Shown: piece by piece, positions 15,036 through 22,916 of the stretch
How the letters are laid out: every line of letters begins with the position of its first letter
Position numbering within the stretch: the stretch's first letter is position 1
DNA from: Lachnospiraceae bacterium
GTDB taxonomy: Bacteria; Bacillota; Clostridia; Lachnospirales; Lachnospiraceae
Direction of reading: 5' to 3'
DNA: 33,895 bases
NCBI GenBank assembly: GCA_017424235.1
Contig: JAFPAQ010000037.1
Location: 1-33,895 of the forward strand
Translations under genes and position numbers: made by a program
Notes under the pieces: model-generated
The model's input: only the letters and a program-made list of their open reading frames with translations
Databases searched by the model: none
What the model was told of the DNA's origin: nothing

Positions 15036-16556
15036 TTGCAGGTTATGGAAAGGTATGGTTATTATATGTTAGGATTAATGCTTACTGTTATGATTCTTCC
15101 TCTTGTTGGAGGAATATTATTACAGTTTATCAAGTTTGAAAATCGTAAGTTCAAACAATTATACATTTTTGGATATGTATTTATAAATACACTTTTGGTA
15201 TATATTCTTTTATCAAATGGAACAACAGAAAATATAAGACTTATCAATTTTGCAGGTGAAAAGTTAAATCTTTCTCTTAAAATTGATGGTATGAGTATGG
15301 TGTTTGCAGGACTTGTGGCAACATTATGGCCAATATCAGTTCTGTATTCATTTCCATACATGGAGCATGAAAATATAGGAACTATTCATGAAAACATTTT
15401 TTACCTTTTTTATACTACCACATTTGGAGTTACACTTGGCATTGCCATGTCAGGTAATATTCTGACTATGTATTGTTTTTATGAGCTTCTTACACTTGTG
15501 ACAGTACCTCTTGTAATGTCAACACTTACAAGGGAGGCTGTGCTTGCAAGCCGTAAATATTTTTACTATTCCTTAGGTGGTGCGGCATTTGCATTTATAG
15601 GAATGATTTTCCTTATCATGTATGGTGACAGTATTGAATTTATATATGGTGGCGTGTTAAATCTATCTGCTATTGGAAGCAGCAAAAATCTTCTTTTGCT
15701 TATTTATGTGCTTGCATTTATGGGATTTGGTGTTAAAGCGGCTATATGTCCGTTTAACTCATGGCTTCCTCAGGCCGGTGTAGCTCCTACTCCGGTAACA
15801 GCTCTCTTACATGCAGTTGCAGTAGTAAAAGCAGGTGCATTTGCGATCATGAGAATTACATATTACAGCTTTGGATGTGATTTTGTTCGTGGCACATGGG
15901 CACAGTATCTGTTGATGGCTATAATAATCTTTACAATTGTTTATGGATGTAGCATGGCTGTAAAAGAGACGCATATTAAACGCAGGCTTGCTTATTCAAC
16001 AATATCCAATCTTTCATATATTCTGTTTGGAGTTATTATTATGACTCCACTTGGACTTGTTGGAGCATTAAGTCATATGATTTTTCATGGTGTGATGAAG
16101 ATTACATCGTTTTTCTGTGCAGGTGCAATGATTACCCAGGCACATGCAAATTATGTTCATGAGCTTGACGGAATGGCAAAGAAAATGCCAAAGATATTTA
16201 AGATTTTCACAATATCCGCGCTTGCCCTTATGGGTGTACCGGGACTTTGTGGATTTGTCTCTAAATGGAATCTTGCAAAAGCAGCAGTTGAGAGTGGAAA
16301 TCTTATGGCATATATTGGAATCGGAGGCCTGTTAGTATCAGCGCTTCTCACTGCAATATATATGCTTACTATTGTAGTAAGGGCATATTTTCCTGAAAAA
16401 AGTTTTAATTATGATTCAATAAGTGATCATGTTAAAGACCCTGACTGGCGTATGCTTCTTCCACTTACTCTGTTAGTTATTGCAATGTTTGTGATGGGTG
16501 TATACAGTACTCCTTTTGTAGAATTTTTCACAAAAGTTGCAAGTGGACTTATTTAA
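15036..16556 (+). CDS. Mrp-type antiporter subunit D, third copy
   Basis: 506 residues from TTG at 15036, which has AGGA 6-7 nt upstream; an ATG at 15045 is possible but has only a weak AGG. Key residues: E150 in YCFYELLTLVTVPLV, K234 in GFGVKAAICPFNSWLP, K265 in AVVKAGAF. Closest in style to the second copy, suggesting tandem duplication, but the two have clearly diverged. It has the full helix set, with no sign of decay. Confidence 0.88.
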   Translation: MQVMERYGYYMLGLMLTVMILPLVGGILLQFIKFENRKFKQLYIFGYVFINTLLVYILLSNGTTENIRLINFAGEKLNLSLKIDGMSMVFAGLVATLWPISVLYSFPYMEHENIGTIHENIFYLFYTTTFGVTLGIAMSGNILTMYCFYELLTLVTVPLVMSTLTREAVLASRKYFYYSLGGAAFAFIGMIFLIMYGDSIEFIYGGVLNLSAIGSSKNLLLLIYVLAFMGFGVKAAICPFNSWLPQAGVAPTPVTALLHAVAVVKAGAFAIMRITYYSFGCDFVRGTWAQYLLMAIIIFTIVYGCSMAVKETHIKRRLAYSTISNLSYILFGVIIMTPLGLVGALSHMIFHGVMKITSFFCAGAMITQAHANYVHELDGMAKKMPKIFKIFTISALALMGVPGLCGFVSKWNLAKAAVESGNLMAYIGIGGLLVSALLTAIYMLTIVVRAYFPEKSFNYDSISDHVKDPDWRMLLPLTLLVIAMFVMGVYSTPFVEFFTKVASGLI

Positions 16557-16578
16557 GGGGAAAGGATTGGTGATTTAA

Positions 16579-18768
16579 GTGGTTTTTGCAGTATTCTTCC
16601 CATTTGTGGCAGCTATAGTAGTATGGATGCTGGGTAGGAACAGTGTTGTTTATGAAAATGCTTCTTCTGATAAGAAGGTAATGAATATTCCTGCGTACAT
16701 AATGATAATAATAAGTGCATGTGAGATTATAGCACTGATGTTTATGTTTTTTAATCATTATATCAATATGGCGATGCTTTCAAAACTTAGCATTGGTGGC
16801 GTAGGTGGAATGAGCCTCAATTTTTGTTTTACAGGCTTTAGAGCAGTGTTTGCAATACTTACAGCAATTGCATGGTTCATTACATTCTTATTTTCAAAAG
16901 AATATATGGAAAATGATGTAAATGTCATAAGATATGATTTTTATAATCTTGCAACCCTGGGTGCTACAATGGCAATATTTTTTGCAGCAGATTTTTTTAC
17001 ATTGTTTTTCTTTTTTGAGATTATGTCTTTTACTTCGTTTGTCTGGGTTGCACACAGACAGACCAGGGAGGCTGAATATGCTGCGGGTACATACCTTGGT
17101 ATAGCTGTAGCAGGTGGACTTGCCATACTTATGGGGCTGTTTCTTGTGTATAGTACATTAGGAACGTTAATGTTTGGTGAGATTTCAACGCAAGCCTACA
17201 ATTATATTTACAGTTCAAAACAAAGTCCGGTTATGCTATTTGTGGCAGCAGGATGTATGTTTGCAGGTTTTGGAGCTAAAGCGAGTGCATTTCCGGTTCA
17301 TGTATGGCTGCCACAGTCATATACAGAGGCACCGGCACCGGCTACAGCACTTTTATCTGCAATACTTAGTAAAACAGGTGTATTTGGTATCCTTCTGGTT
17401 ACGATGGAAGTGCTTCCGGCCGATGAAAACTGGGCGATGTTTATTTTGATAATAGGTGTGGTCACTATGGTTCTTGGAGGAATTAAAGGTGTACTTTGTG
17501 ACAATCTCAAGACTACCATAGCATACTCATCTATGTCACAGATAGGATTTATTCTGGTAGGTGTAGGAATGCAGGGCTTGCTAAATCATCTGATGTATTC
17601 TCACATTATCAACAAAGCATCTGCTGATACAGAAGAAATCAATGAAGCCTTTAATCTGGCTGTAAATGGTACTTTGCTTCATATGGTAAATCATTCCATA
17701 GTAAAACTGATATTGTTTATGATTGCCGGTGTGGTATTTATGAATGTAGGAAGCTATGAGCTTAATAAAGTCAGAGGCTTTGGACGTAAAAAAATATTTA
17801 TAATGGTAAGCTTTTTACTTGCAGCAGCAGGAGTGGGCGGTGTTCCATTGCTAAATGGATATATCAGTAAAACACTTTTGCATGAAAGTATAGTTGAATA
17901 CACAAAGCTTATCGGTGAGTTTGAAATACCAATGACAGCATTTACACCTGATTTGTTAAAGGTAATAGAATATCTTTTCCTGTTTTCAGGAGGACTTACA
18001 ATAGCGTATATGACAAAACTTTTTGTAGTTCTTTTTGTTGAAAAAAATGCAGATGAGAAAGTTCAGGCAGAGTATGATCTGCAAAAAAGATATATTTCGC
18101 AAAGCAGTAAAATAGCTATTGGCTTATGTGCAGCTGTAATACCATTTATAGGTATTTTACCTCATTTGACAGCAGATAATATAGCCCGATATGGATATGA
18201 TATAGTACCACTGTATATGAAATATATAGAAAAAACAGTGCACTATTTTTCAATTACAAATCTGTCAGGAGCAATGATTTCTATTATTGCAGGAGCAATA
18301 GTATATTTTATTCTGGTACGTGTATGGATGCTTCGCAAAACGGAAATGGGATATGTGGATCCATTTCCAAAGTGGATGAATATGGAAAAATATGTATATA
18401 GAGCATTATTTTATAAAGCAGTTCCATTTATTTTGGGGATAATTTCAAGAATTCTTGACAGCATTGTGGATACTATTGTAGTAATACTTAGAAAAACTGT
18501 ATATAGTGACAGGGCACTTCCATATGAACTTCCGGAAGGAAATTATGTTATTCACAAATTAGGAATTACTATGGAAAGAATAAATATGTTATATTGTGTA
18601 CTTGCTAAAAAAGAGTATAAGCCCAAAAATTACGAACATCGTATGGCACTAAAAAATACAGAAATATTTGAAGATGCAAAGATTATCGAAAGAAGTCTTT
18701 CTTTTGGTTTGTTTATGTTCTGCTTAGGACTTGCACTTACAATGATATACTTATTGATGGTTAACTAA
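16579..18768 (+). CDS. NuoL/MrpA-like large antiporter subunit
   Basis: 729 residues. The N-terminal two-thirds is a proton channel module: E147 in FFFEIMSFTSFVWVAH, K234 in GFGAKASAFPVHVWLPQSYTEAPAPA, K265 in ILSKTGVF. The last 200 residues add a long helix-rich extension ending in a membrane segment. It lacks the DUF4040 and MbhE domains that end a classical MrpA; these are encoded earlier in the operon. GTG start 16579: GGTGAT, which fits the extended anti-SD, lies 5 nt upstream. The gene closes the operon and is followed by a strong terminator. No NuoH, hydrogenase or ferredoxin-binding subunit follows. Confidence 0.88.
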   Translation: MVFAVFFPFVAAIVVWMLGRNSVVYENASSDKKVMNIPAYIMIIISACEIIALMFMFFNHYINMAMLSKLSIGGVGGMSLNFCFTGFRAVFAILTAIAWFITFLFSKEYMENDVNVIRYDFYNLATLGATMAIFFAADFFTLFFFFEIMSFTSFVWVAHRQTREAEYAAGTYLGIAVAGGLAILMGLFLVYSTLGTLMFGEISTQAYNYIYSSKQSPVMLFVAAGCMFAGFGAKASAFPVHVWLPQSYTEAPAPATALLSAILSKTGVFGILLVTMEVLPADENWAMFILIIGVVTMVLGGIKGVLCDNLKTTIAYSSMSQIGFILVGVGMQGLLNHLMYSHIINKASADTEEINEAFNLAVNGTLLHMVNHSIVKLILFMIAGVVFMNVGSYELNKVRGFGRKKIFIMVSFLLAAAGVGGVPLLNGYISKTLLHESIVEYTKLIGEFEIPMTAFTPDLLKVIEYLFLFSGGLTIAYMTKLFVVLFVEKNADEKVQAEYDLQKRYISQSSKIAIGLCAAVIPFIGILPHLTADNIARYGYDIVPLYMKYIEKTVHYFSITNLSGAMISIIAGAIVYFILVRVWMLRKTEMGYVDPFPKWMNMEKYVYRALFYKAVPFILGIISRILDSIVDTIVVILRKTVYSDRALPYELPEGNYVIHKLGITMERINMLYCVLAKKEYKPKNYEHRMALKNTEIFEDAKIIERSLSFGLFMFCLGLALTMIYLLMVN

Positions 18769-18770
18769 AA

Positions 18771-18799
18771 AAATCGGATGCGCGGGCATCCGATTTTTT
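18771..18799 (+). terminator. Terminator of the antiporter operon
   Basis: An 11-bp stem AAATCGGATGC/GCATCCGATTT with loop GCGG, then a T-run. It begins two bases after the stop codon. Confidence 0.9.
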
Positions 18800-18941
18800 G
18801 CATGTAAAGTTATTCTTGTTAAACAATATTGTATGATATATAATAAAAAAACAAGATAATTTACTGTTAATGTACCTGCTTACTGATAAATAAGCTGAAT
18901 AGTTGCAGGCGGCTTTTTGAAAGTATGCTCTTACAAGTTTA

Positions 18942-19005
18942 ATGGCAGACGAGAATCTGAAATGCTCGTCGTCTCTTCGCAATAAATTGCTCAGAAATGA
19001 GGATT
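18942..19005 (+). repeat. 64-nt leader cassette, copy 2
   Basis: 61 of 64 bases identical to 5537-5600 and in the same position relative to a start codon; it supplies the GAGG site. The flanks differ: the pseudoknot-forming hairpin upstream of copy 1 is not present here. One of the three differences breaks a pair in the GACGAG hairpin. Confidence 0.85.
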
Positions 19006-19008
19006 GAT

Positions 19009-19605
19009 ATGAAAAAATACGACATTTATTTTGTGAATAAAGAAGAAGGAAGAAAGATCGCATCAAATCTGGAGAAGCTAAGACTTATGAAGGACAGAGG
19101 AGATGTAGTAGTTCGTCTTAAATATACGGATAGGAAAAATATTTCAATTGAGGATATCAGACGTAAATATATTATGAATAGTGATATTTTAGGTCTGCTT
19201 GGAAATGCTGAGAAATATTTTGTGATATATGGCTTGAATGAGCTTAGATTTGTTATGGAATTTAAGGATTTTAATATCATGTATTTTCAGAGAATGAACA
19301 CTGACTGGAGAAAGGTAGAGGTAGAGGTTTCCGAAAAAGCATTAATGAAGCCTATTACTCAGTATGAAAATCATATAATAAACAGAGGGGACTGTGTTGC
19401 AATAAACCAGATATCTGAATATGGATATATATATGGACTAAGTAAGGCATTTAATATTCAAAGTGAGTTTTTTATACAGGAACTGTTTCAGAAAGTTATA
19501 GAATTAAGTATTGATGAACATGTATTTGGAATTGAAGATATGGTAAAAAGTTTTATATGTAAACAAGGATTAAGAATAGATATAATAAAAAGAAAACTGC
19601 AATAG
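19009..19605 (+). CDS. Uncharacterised protein with a duplicated leader cassette
   Basis: 198 residues from ATG 19009, with GAGG about 6 nt upstream; the ATG at 18997 overlaps that site and is unlikely. The protein is soluble, with charged alpha/beta-looking sequence, no signal peptide, no membrane helix and no motif I recognise. It starts MKKYDIYFVNKEEGRKIA; a mid-region reads AEKYFVIYGLNELRFVMEFKD. It stands alone between the antiporter terminator and the CheC-like gene, with no visible terminator of its own. Its only distinctive context is the 5' cassette shared with the exonuclease gene, which hints at common post-transcriptional control. Confidence 0.7.
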   Translation: MKKYDIYFVNKEEGRKIASNLEKLRLMKDRGDVVVRLKYTDRKNISIEDIRRKYIMNSDILGLLGNAEKYFVIYGLNELRFVMEFKDFNIMYFQRMNTDWRKVEVEVSEKALMKPITQYENHIINRGDCVAINQISEYGYIYGLSKAFNIQSEFFIQELFQKVIELSIDEHVFGIEDMVKSFICKQGLRIDIIKRKLQ

Positions 19606-19871
19606 TCAAAAAATACAAAATAGTGGTTATGAATAGTTACGATTAATACGTATAATAAATAGTTAATTTATTATGTAAATACAATTCTATGTAAAAAAAC
19701 GATAAAAAACGACAAAATGCGATACGATTATAGACAAAATTAAAAAATAATTGTAAAATAATATTAGACTGTTCAGTAGATTTTAGGAAGATTACATAAA
19801 TTTAAAGGTGTATGTCATGTGTCCGTATTTATTAGCTGAATGGAAAAATTTTTATGGAAGGGAGCTTTTAT

Positions 19872-20465
19872 ATGGATTATTTTTCAAAAGAAGAAGCCGA
19901 TGTAATCGGTGAGATTTCCAATATTTCAATAGGCTCTTCAGCAACAGCTATGAATTTAATGCTGGGACAACCGGTAACAATCACAACACCTAGTGTATCG
20001 TTGGTTCAGAAAAATGAAATTCTAAGTGATTATGAAAAGTCATGTATACTTGTAACAGTGCAGTATATACAAGGATTATTTGGAAGTAATATGTTGGTAT
20101 TGAAGGATGAAGATGCCAAGATAATAACAGATCTTATGATGGGAAACGATGGTACGGGGTGCTATGCAACCGGTGACATCTCAGACCTTCATTTAAGTGC
20201 TGTTTCAGAAGCAATGAATCAGATGACAGCAACTTCAGCGACTGCAATGAGTAAGATGTTTAATACTAAGGTGGATATTTCTCCACCAAATGTAAAACCA
20301 ATTGTTGTAGAGAATTTTGAATTTCCTGAGGATATTCAGGATGATTTATTTGTAAAAATAAATTTTAGAATGAAAATAGGAAAACTTATTGACAGTACTA
20401 TTATGCAGCTTTATCCATTTGATTTAGCTCATTCTATATATAAGCTGTTTCAAAGAAATAAATAA
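19872..20465 (+). CDS. CheC/FliY-type CheY-P phosphatase domain protein
   Basis: 197 residues. Both phosphatase helices of the CheC family are present: E14-x2-N17 in GEISNISIGSSATAM and E113-x2-N116 in SEAMNQMTATSATAM. The pattern and the doubled SATAM resemble the middle domain of FliY, but the C-terminal FliN-like switch domain and the N-terminal CheY-binding peptide are missing. It should dephosphorylate CheY-P. The ATG at 19872 is used because GGGAG is 7 nt upstream. It is followed after 37 nt by cheY, its likely substrate, in one operon. Calling it CheC or CheX instead of truncated FliY cannot be settled here. Confidence 0.85.
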   Translation: MDYFSKEEADVIGEISNISIGSSATAMNLMLGQPVTITTPSVSLVQKNEILSDYEKSCILVTVQYIQGLFGSNMLVLKDEDAKIITDLMMGNDGTGCYATGDISDLHLSAVSEAMNQMTATSATAMSKMFNTKVDISPPNVKPIVVENFEFPEDIQDDLFVKINFRMKIGKLIDSTIMQLYPFDLAHSIYKLFQRNK

Positions 20466-20502
20466 GATATGAGATCACTTTGGTGATAGGAGGAGATGAA
20501 AA

Positions 20503-20865
20503 ATGGCAAAAAATATTTTAATAGTTGATGATGCTGCATTTATGAGAATGATGATTAAAGATATTCTCACAAAAAATGGTTACAACATCGCAGCTGAGGC
20601 AGAGAACGGAAAGATTGCTGTAGATAAATACAATGAGACAAAACCTGATTTAGTACTTATGGATATCACAATGCCTGATATGGATGGAATACAGGCACTA
20701 AAGGCAATTAAGGCAAATGATCCTAATGCGCAGGTAATAATGTGTTCTGCAATGGGACAGCAGGCGATGGTTATTGAGGCTATTCAGTCAGGTGCAAAGG
20801 ACTTTATTGTTAAGCCATTTCAGGCTGAGCGAGTTCTTGAAGCAGTTAAAAAAGTTGTTGGATAA
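20503..20865 (+). CDS. cheY: Chemotaxis response regulator CheY
   Basis: 120-residue single receiver domain. D9 and D10 bind metal, D54 in LMDIT is the phosphorylation site, S82 in CSAMGQ and K104 in VKPF complete the active site. No output domain, so it acts by protein contact, as at the flagellar switch. AGGAGATG precedes the ATG. Downstream of the CheC-like phosphatase; an 85-nt cassette and terminator follow the stop. Confidence 0.92.
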   Translation: MAKNILIVDDAAFMRMMIKDILTKNGYNIAAEAENGKIAVDKYNETKPDLVLMDITMPDMDGIQALKAIKANDPNAQVIMCSAMGQQAMVIEAIQSGAKDFIVKPFQAERVLEAVKKVVG

Positions 20866-20870
20866 AAATA

Positions 20871-20955
20871 ATCGAGTAGGAGGGAATTTATTTCCTCCTA
20901 CTCGCCCGCGAGCCTCATGTCCGTAAGGACAAATTTCATCTGTGAGGCTCTGCGA
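20871..20955 (+). repeat. 85-nt 3'-UTR cassette, copy 1
   Basis: 81 of 85 bases match the reverse complement of 26981-27065. Hairpin A is CGAGTAGGAGG with CCTCCTACTCG. Hairpin B is GAGCCTCA with TGAGGCTC enclosing TGTCC-GTAA-GGACA, whose loop is of the GNRA type. It begins 5 bases after the cheY stop and runs to the intrinsic terminator. Confidence 0.88.
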
Positions 20956-20960
20956 TAATA

Positions 20961-20994
20961 AAAAAGTTGATGCCCTGTGGCATCAACTTTTTTT
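20961..20994 (+). terminator. Bidirectional terminator between cheY and cardiolipin synthase
   Basis: A 14-bp stem (20961-20974 with 20979-20992), A-run before and T-run after, between convergent genes. Confidence 0.9.
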
Positions 20995-20997
20995 AGT

Positions 20998-22539
20998 TTA
21001 TAATAATGGAGACAATATTCTTAAAAATGACTGTGCTATTATGTCTTTTACCGGTCGTTTATACCATGTTGCAAGATCCATTTCCTTACATTTACTCTGA
21101 GTGTCAAGAAAATCCTCTTTCATATCCAAAACAGCCTTTATATCATTCATGAAAAGACCACATTCATAATGCAGGTAAAAGCTTCGGTAATCGGTATTTA
21201 TTGTGCCACATATAGCACATTCGTCATCTGAGATTACATTTTTTGCATGTATAAATCCAGGCTGATATTCAAATATTCTTACCCCTGCTTTCATGAGCTT
21301 GCCATAATTTGACACATTGACCATGTATACGTACCATTTATCATATACAGCAGGAACTATTATTCTTACATCGACCCCGCTTTCAGCAGCACTTGTAAGA
21401 TCTTCTATCATTTTCAAATCAAGTACAAGGTAAGGAGTGGTAATGTATATATAATCCCTTGCTTTGTTTATCATACGGGTATATGCACCTTCAACAGGAT
21501 TATTAGGATTTCTGTGTGGACCTCCTATAAAGGGCTGTACATATCCATCTTCTTTTACATTGGCAGTAGGTTTGTATTTGTCCTCAAAAGGTGTTTCTTT
21601 CTTTTTTGAAAGCTGCCACATTTCCAGAAAAAAACAGGTAAAGCTGTAAACACCCTCTCCATATAGACGTACTGAGGTATCCTTCCAATGTCCAAAAGGA
21701 GAAGTATAGTTTGCATATTCATCAGCCAGATTAAATCCACCGGTATAAGCTATGTTTCCGTCAACAACAGTAATTTTTCTGTGATCCCTGTAATTGCAGG
21801 AAAGCCTTGCAATATCATGATGTATAGGGTTGAAAATACACAGTTCGATACCTCTTGCACGCAAATCCTCTCTAAAATACTTGTCGTTTATATAGAGAGT
21901 GCCAAAATCATCAAATAATAATTTTATTTCTACGCCTTCTTTGGCTTTCTGTGTCAATATTTCAAGCAAATCATCCCATACTTTACCTTCATTAACAATA
22001 AAATACTCCATAAAGATAAATTTTTGGGCATTTTTTATGTCTTCCATCATGGAGTCTATGGCTTTTTCTCCAACATCAAAATACTCAACCTGGGTATTAT
22101 TATATATTGGAAAACCTTCTTTTCTTAGATAGCGGCTGATCTGAACCTTATTAGGATGTTTCTTTTCCAGTTCAGAAACAAGGTTGTTATCCTGAATAAG
22201 GGCTTCATGCATATGCTTTTCCAATTTTCTAAAGTTCTTAAAATAAGGTGTGTTTGTTCTTCTTCGTCCCCACTGATAATACATAAAAAGACCGGCAAGC
22301 GGAAGTACTAAAATAATGATTATCCAACCCATTTTGTAGGATTCAGCATTATTTACCAAAGTATAAACTGTGAGTACACTCAATATTTCCAATACAAAAT
22401 AAGCTATTACAGCACCCTTTATAAGATACATAGCGAGCAACACCATTATGGCTATTTGGAGTAAAAAAGCAATTCCCACAGTTACGCCGCGTATTATTCC
22501 ATAATATTTAGCTTTTATAAGAGATTTCCATTTTAGCAT
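20998..22539 (-). CDS. cls: Cardiolipin synthase (phospholipase D family)
   Basis: Condenses two phosphatidylglycerols to cardiolipin at the membrane. 513 residues from ATG 22539. Two N-terminal helices form the PLDc_N region. The two HKD motifs are H253-R-K255 with D260 (YRDHRKITVVDG) and H431-A-K433 with the following DD (GFIHAKNVISDD). The second HKD motif is followed by GTINTDYRSF, typical of bacterial Cls. The start is uncertain: AAAGG is about 14 nt before ATG 22539, while a TTG at 22563 would add eight residues. It is downstream of tRNA-Pro on the same strand but separated by the tRNA terminator. Confidence 0.92.
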   Translation of the reverse strand: MLKWKSLIKAKYYGIIRGVTVGIAFLLQIAIMVLLAMYLIKGAVIAYFVLEILSVLTVYTLVNNAESYKMGWIIIILVLPLAGLFMYYQWGRRRTNTPYFKNFRKLEKHMHEALIQDNNLVSELEKKHPNKVQISRYLRKEGFPIYNNTQVEYFDVGEKAIDSMMEDIKNAQKFIFMEYFIVNEGKVWDDLLEILTQKAKEGVEIKLLFDDFGTLYINDKYFREDLRARGIELCIFNPIHHDIARLSCNYRDHRKITVVDGNIAYTGGFNLADEYANYTSPFGHWKDTSVRLYGEGVYSFTCFFLEMWQLSKKKETPFEDKYKPTANVKEDGYVQPFIGGPHRNPNNPVEGAYTRMINKARDYIYITTPYLVLDLKMIEDLTSAAESGVDVRIIVPAVYDKWYVYMVNVSNYGKLMKAGVRIFEYQPGFIHAKNVISDDECAICGTINTDYRSFYLHYECGLFMNDIKAVLDMKEDFLDTQSKCKEMDLATWYKRPVKDIIAQSFLRILSPLL

Positions 22540-22606
22540 AAAAATAATTATACCTTTCTTCAATACTTTCCTATATGTTTTTCACATAAAAAATGTCAGG
22601 CTGTGC

Positions 22607-22639
22607 AAAAAAAGCATTGAAGTAATACCTCAATGCTTT
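22607..22639 (-). terminator. Terminator of tRNA-Pro
   Basis: AAAGCATTGA pairs with TCAATGCTTT on the minus strand, followed by a seven-T run. It lies directly after the tRNA and before the cls gene. Confidence 0.85.
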
Positions 22640-22644
22640 AATAA

Positions 22645-22717
22645 TCGGAGTGACGTGATTCGAACACGCGACCTCCACGTCCCGAACGTGGCGCCCTACC
22701 AGCTGAGCTACACCCCG
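22645..22717 (-). tRNA. tRNA-Pro (anticodon CGG)
   Basis: 73 nt. The acceptor CGGGGTG pairs with CACTCCG, and the anticodon stem CCACG with CGTGG around TTCGGGA, giving anticodon CGG for CCG codons. T-arm GTTCGAATC. CCA not encoded. Confidence 0.95.
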
Positions 22718-22727
22718 ATAATATACT

Positions 22728-22755
22728 ATTATATATGTTTTACAAAAAATATCAA
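22728..22755 (-). promoter_or_regulatory. Promoter of tRNA-Pro
   Basis: The minus strand shows TTGATA, a 16-bp spacer and TATAAT, ending 10 bp before the tRNA 5' end, so the primary transcript has almost no leader. Confidence 0.7.
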
Positions 22756-22916
22756 GAGAATAAATAAAATATTTAAAATAAATATTGAAAGGACTTTAAT
22801 AATAGAAATAGTATGATAAAATAATATATGAATAAAGTGATAAAAGCAATAAATTTATAGCTTTAATAATTAATTTAAGTCGTATTAGCGACAGAATGAG
22901 AGGAAAATAAAATAAG

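Noticed and set aside
16941..17519. Open frames on the opposite strand and alternate frames inside the antiporter genes
   Set aside because: They overlap genes with clear family motifs, lack ribosome binding sites, and have compositions typical of frame shadows.
19606..19871. Possible sigma-28 (flagellar) promoter before the CheC-like gene
   Set aside because: TAAA and GCGATACG are present, but at 12-nt spacing instead of about 15, and the -10 match is poor.
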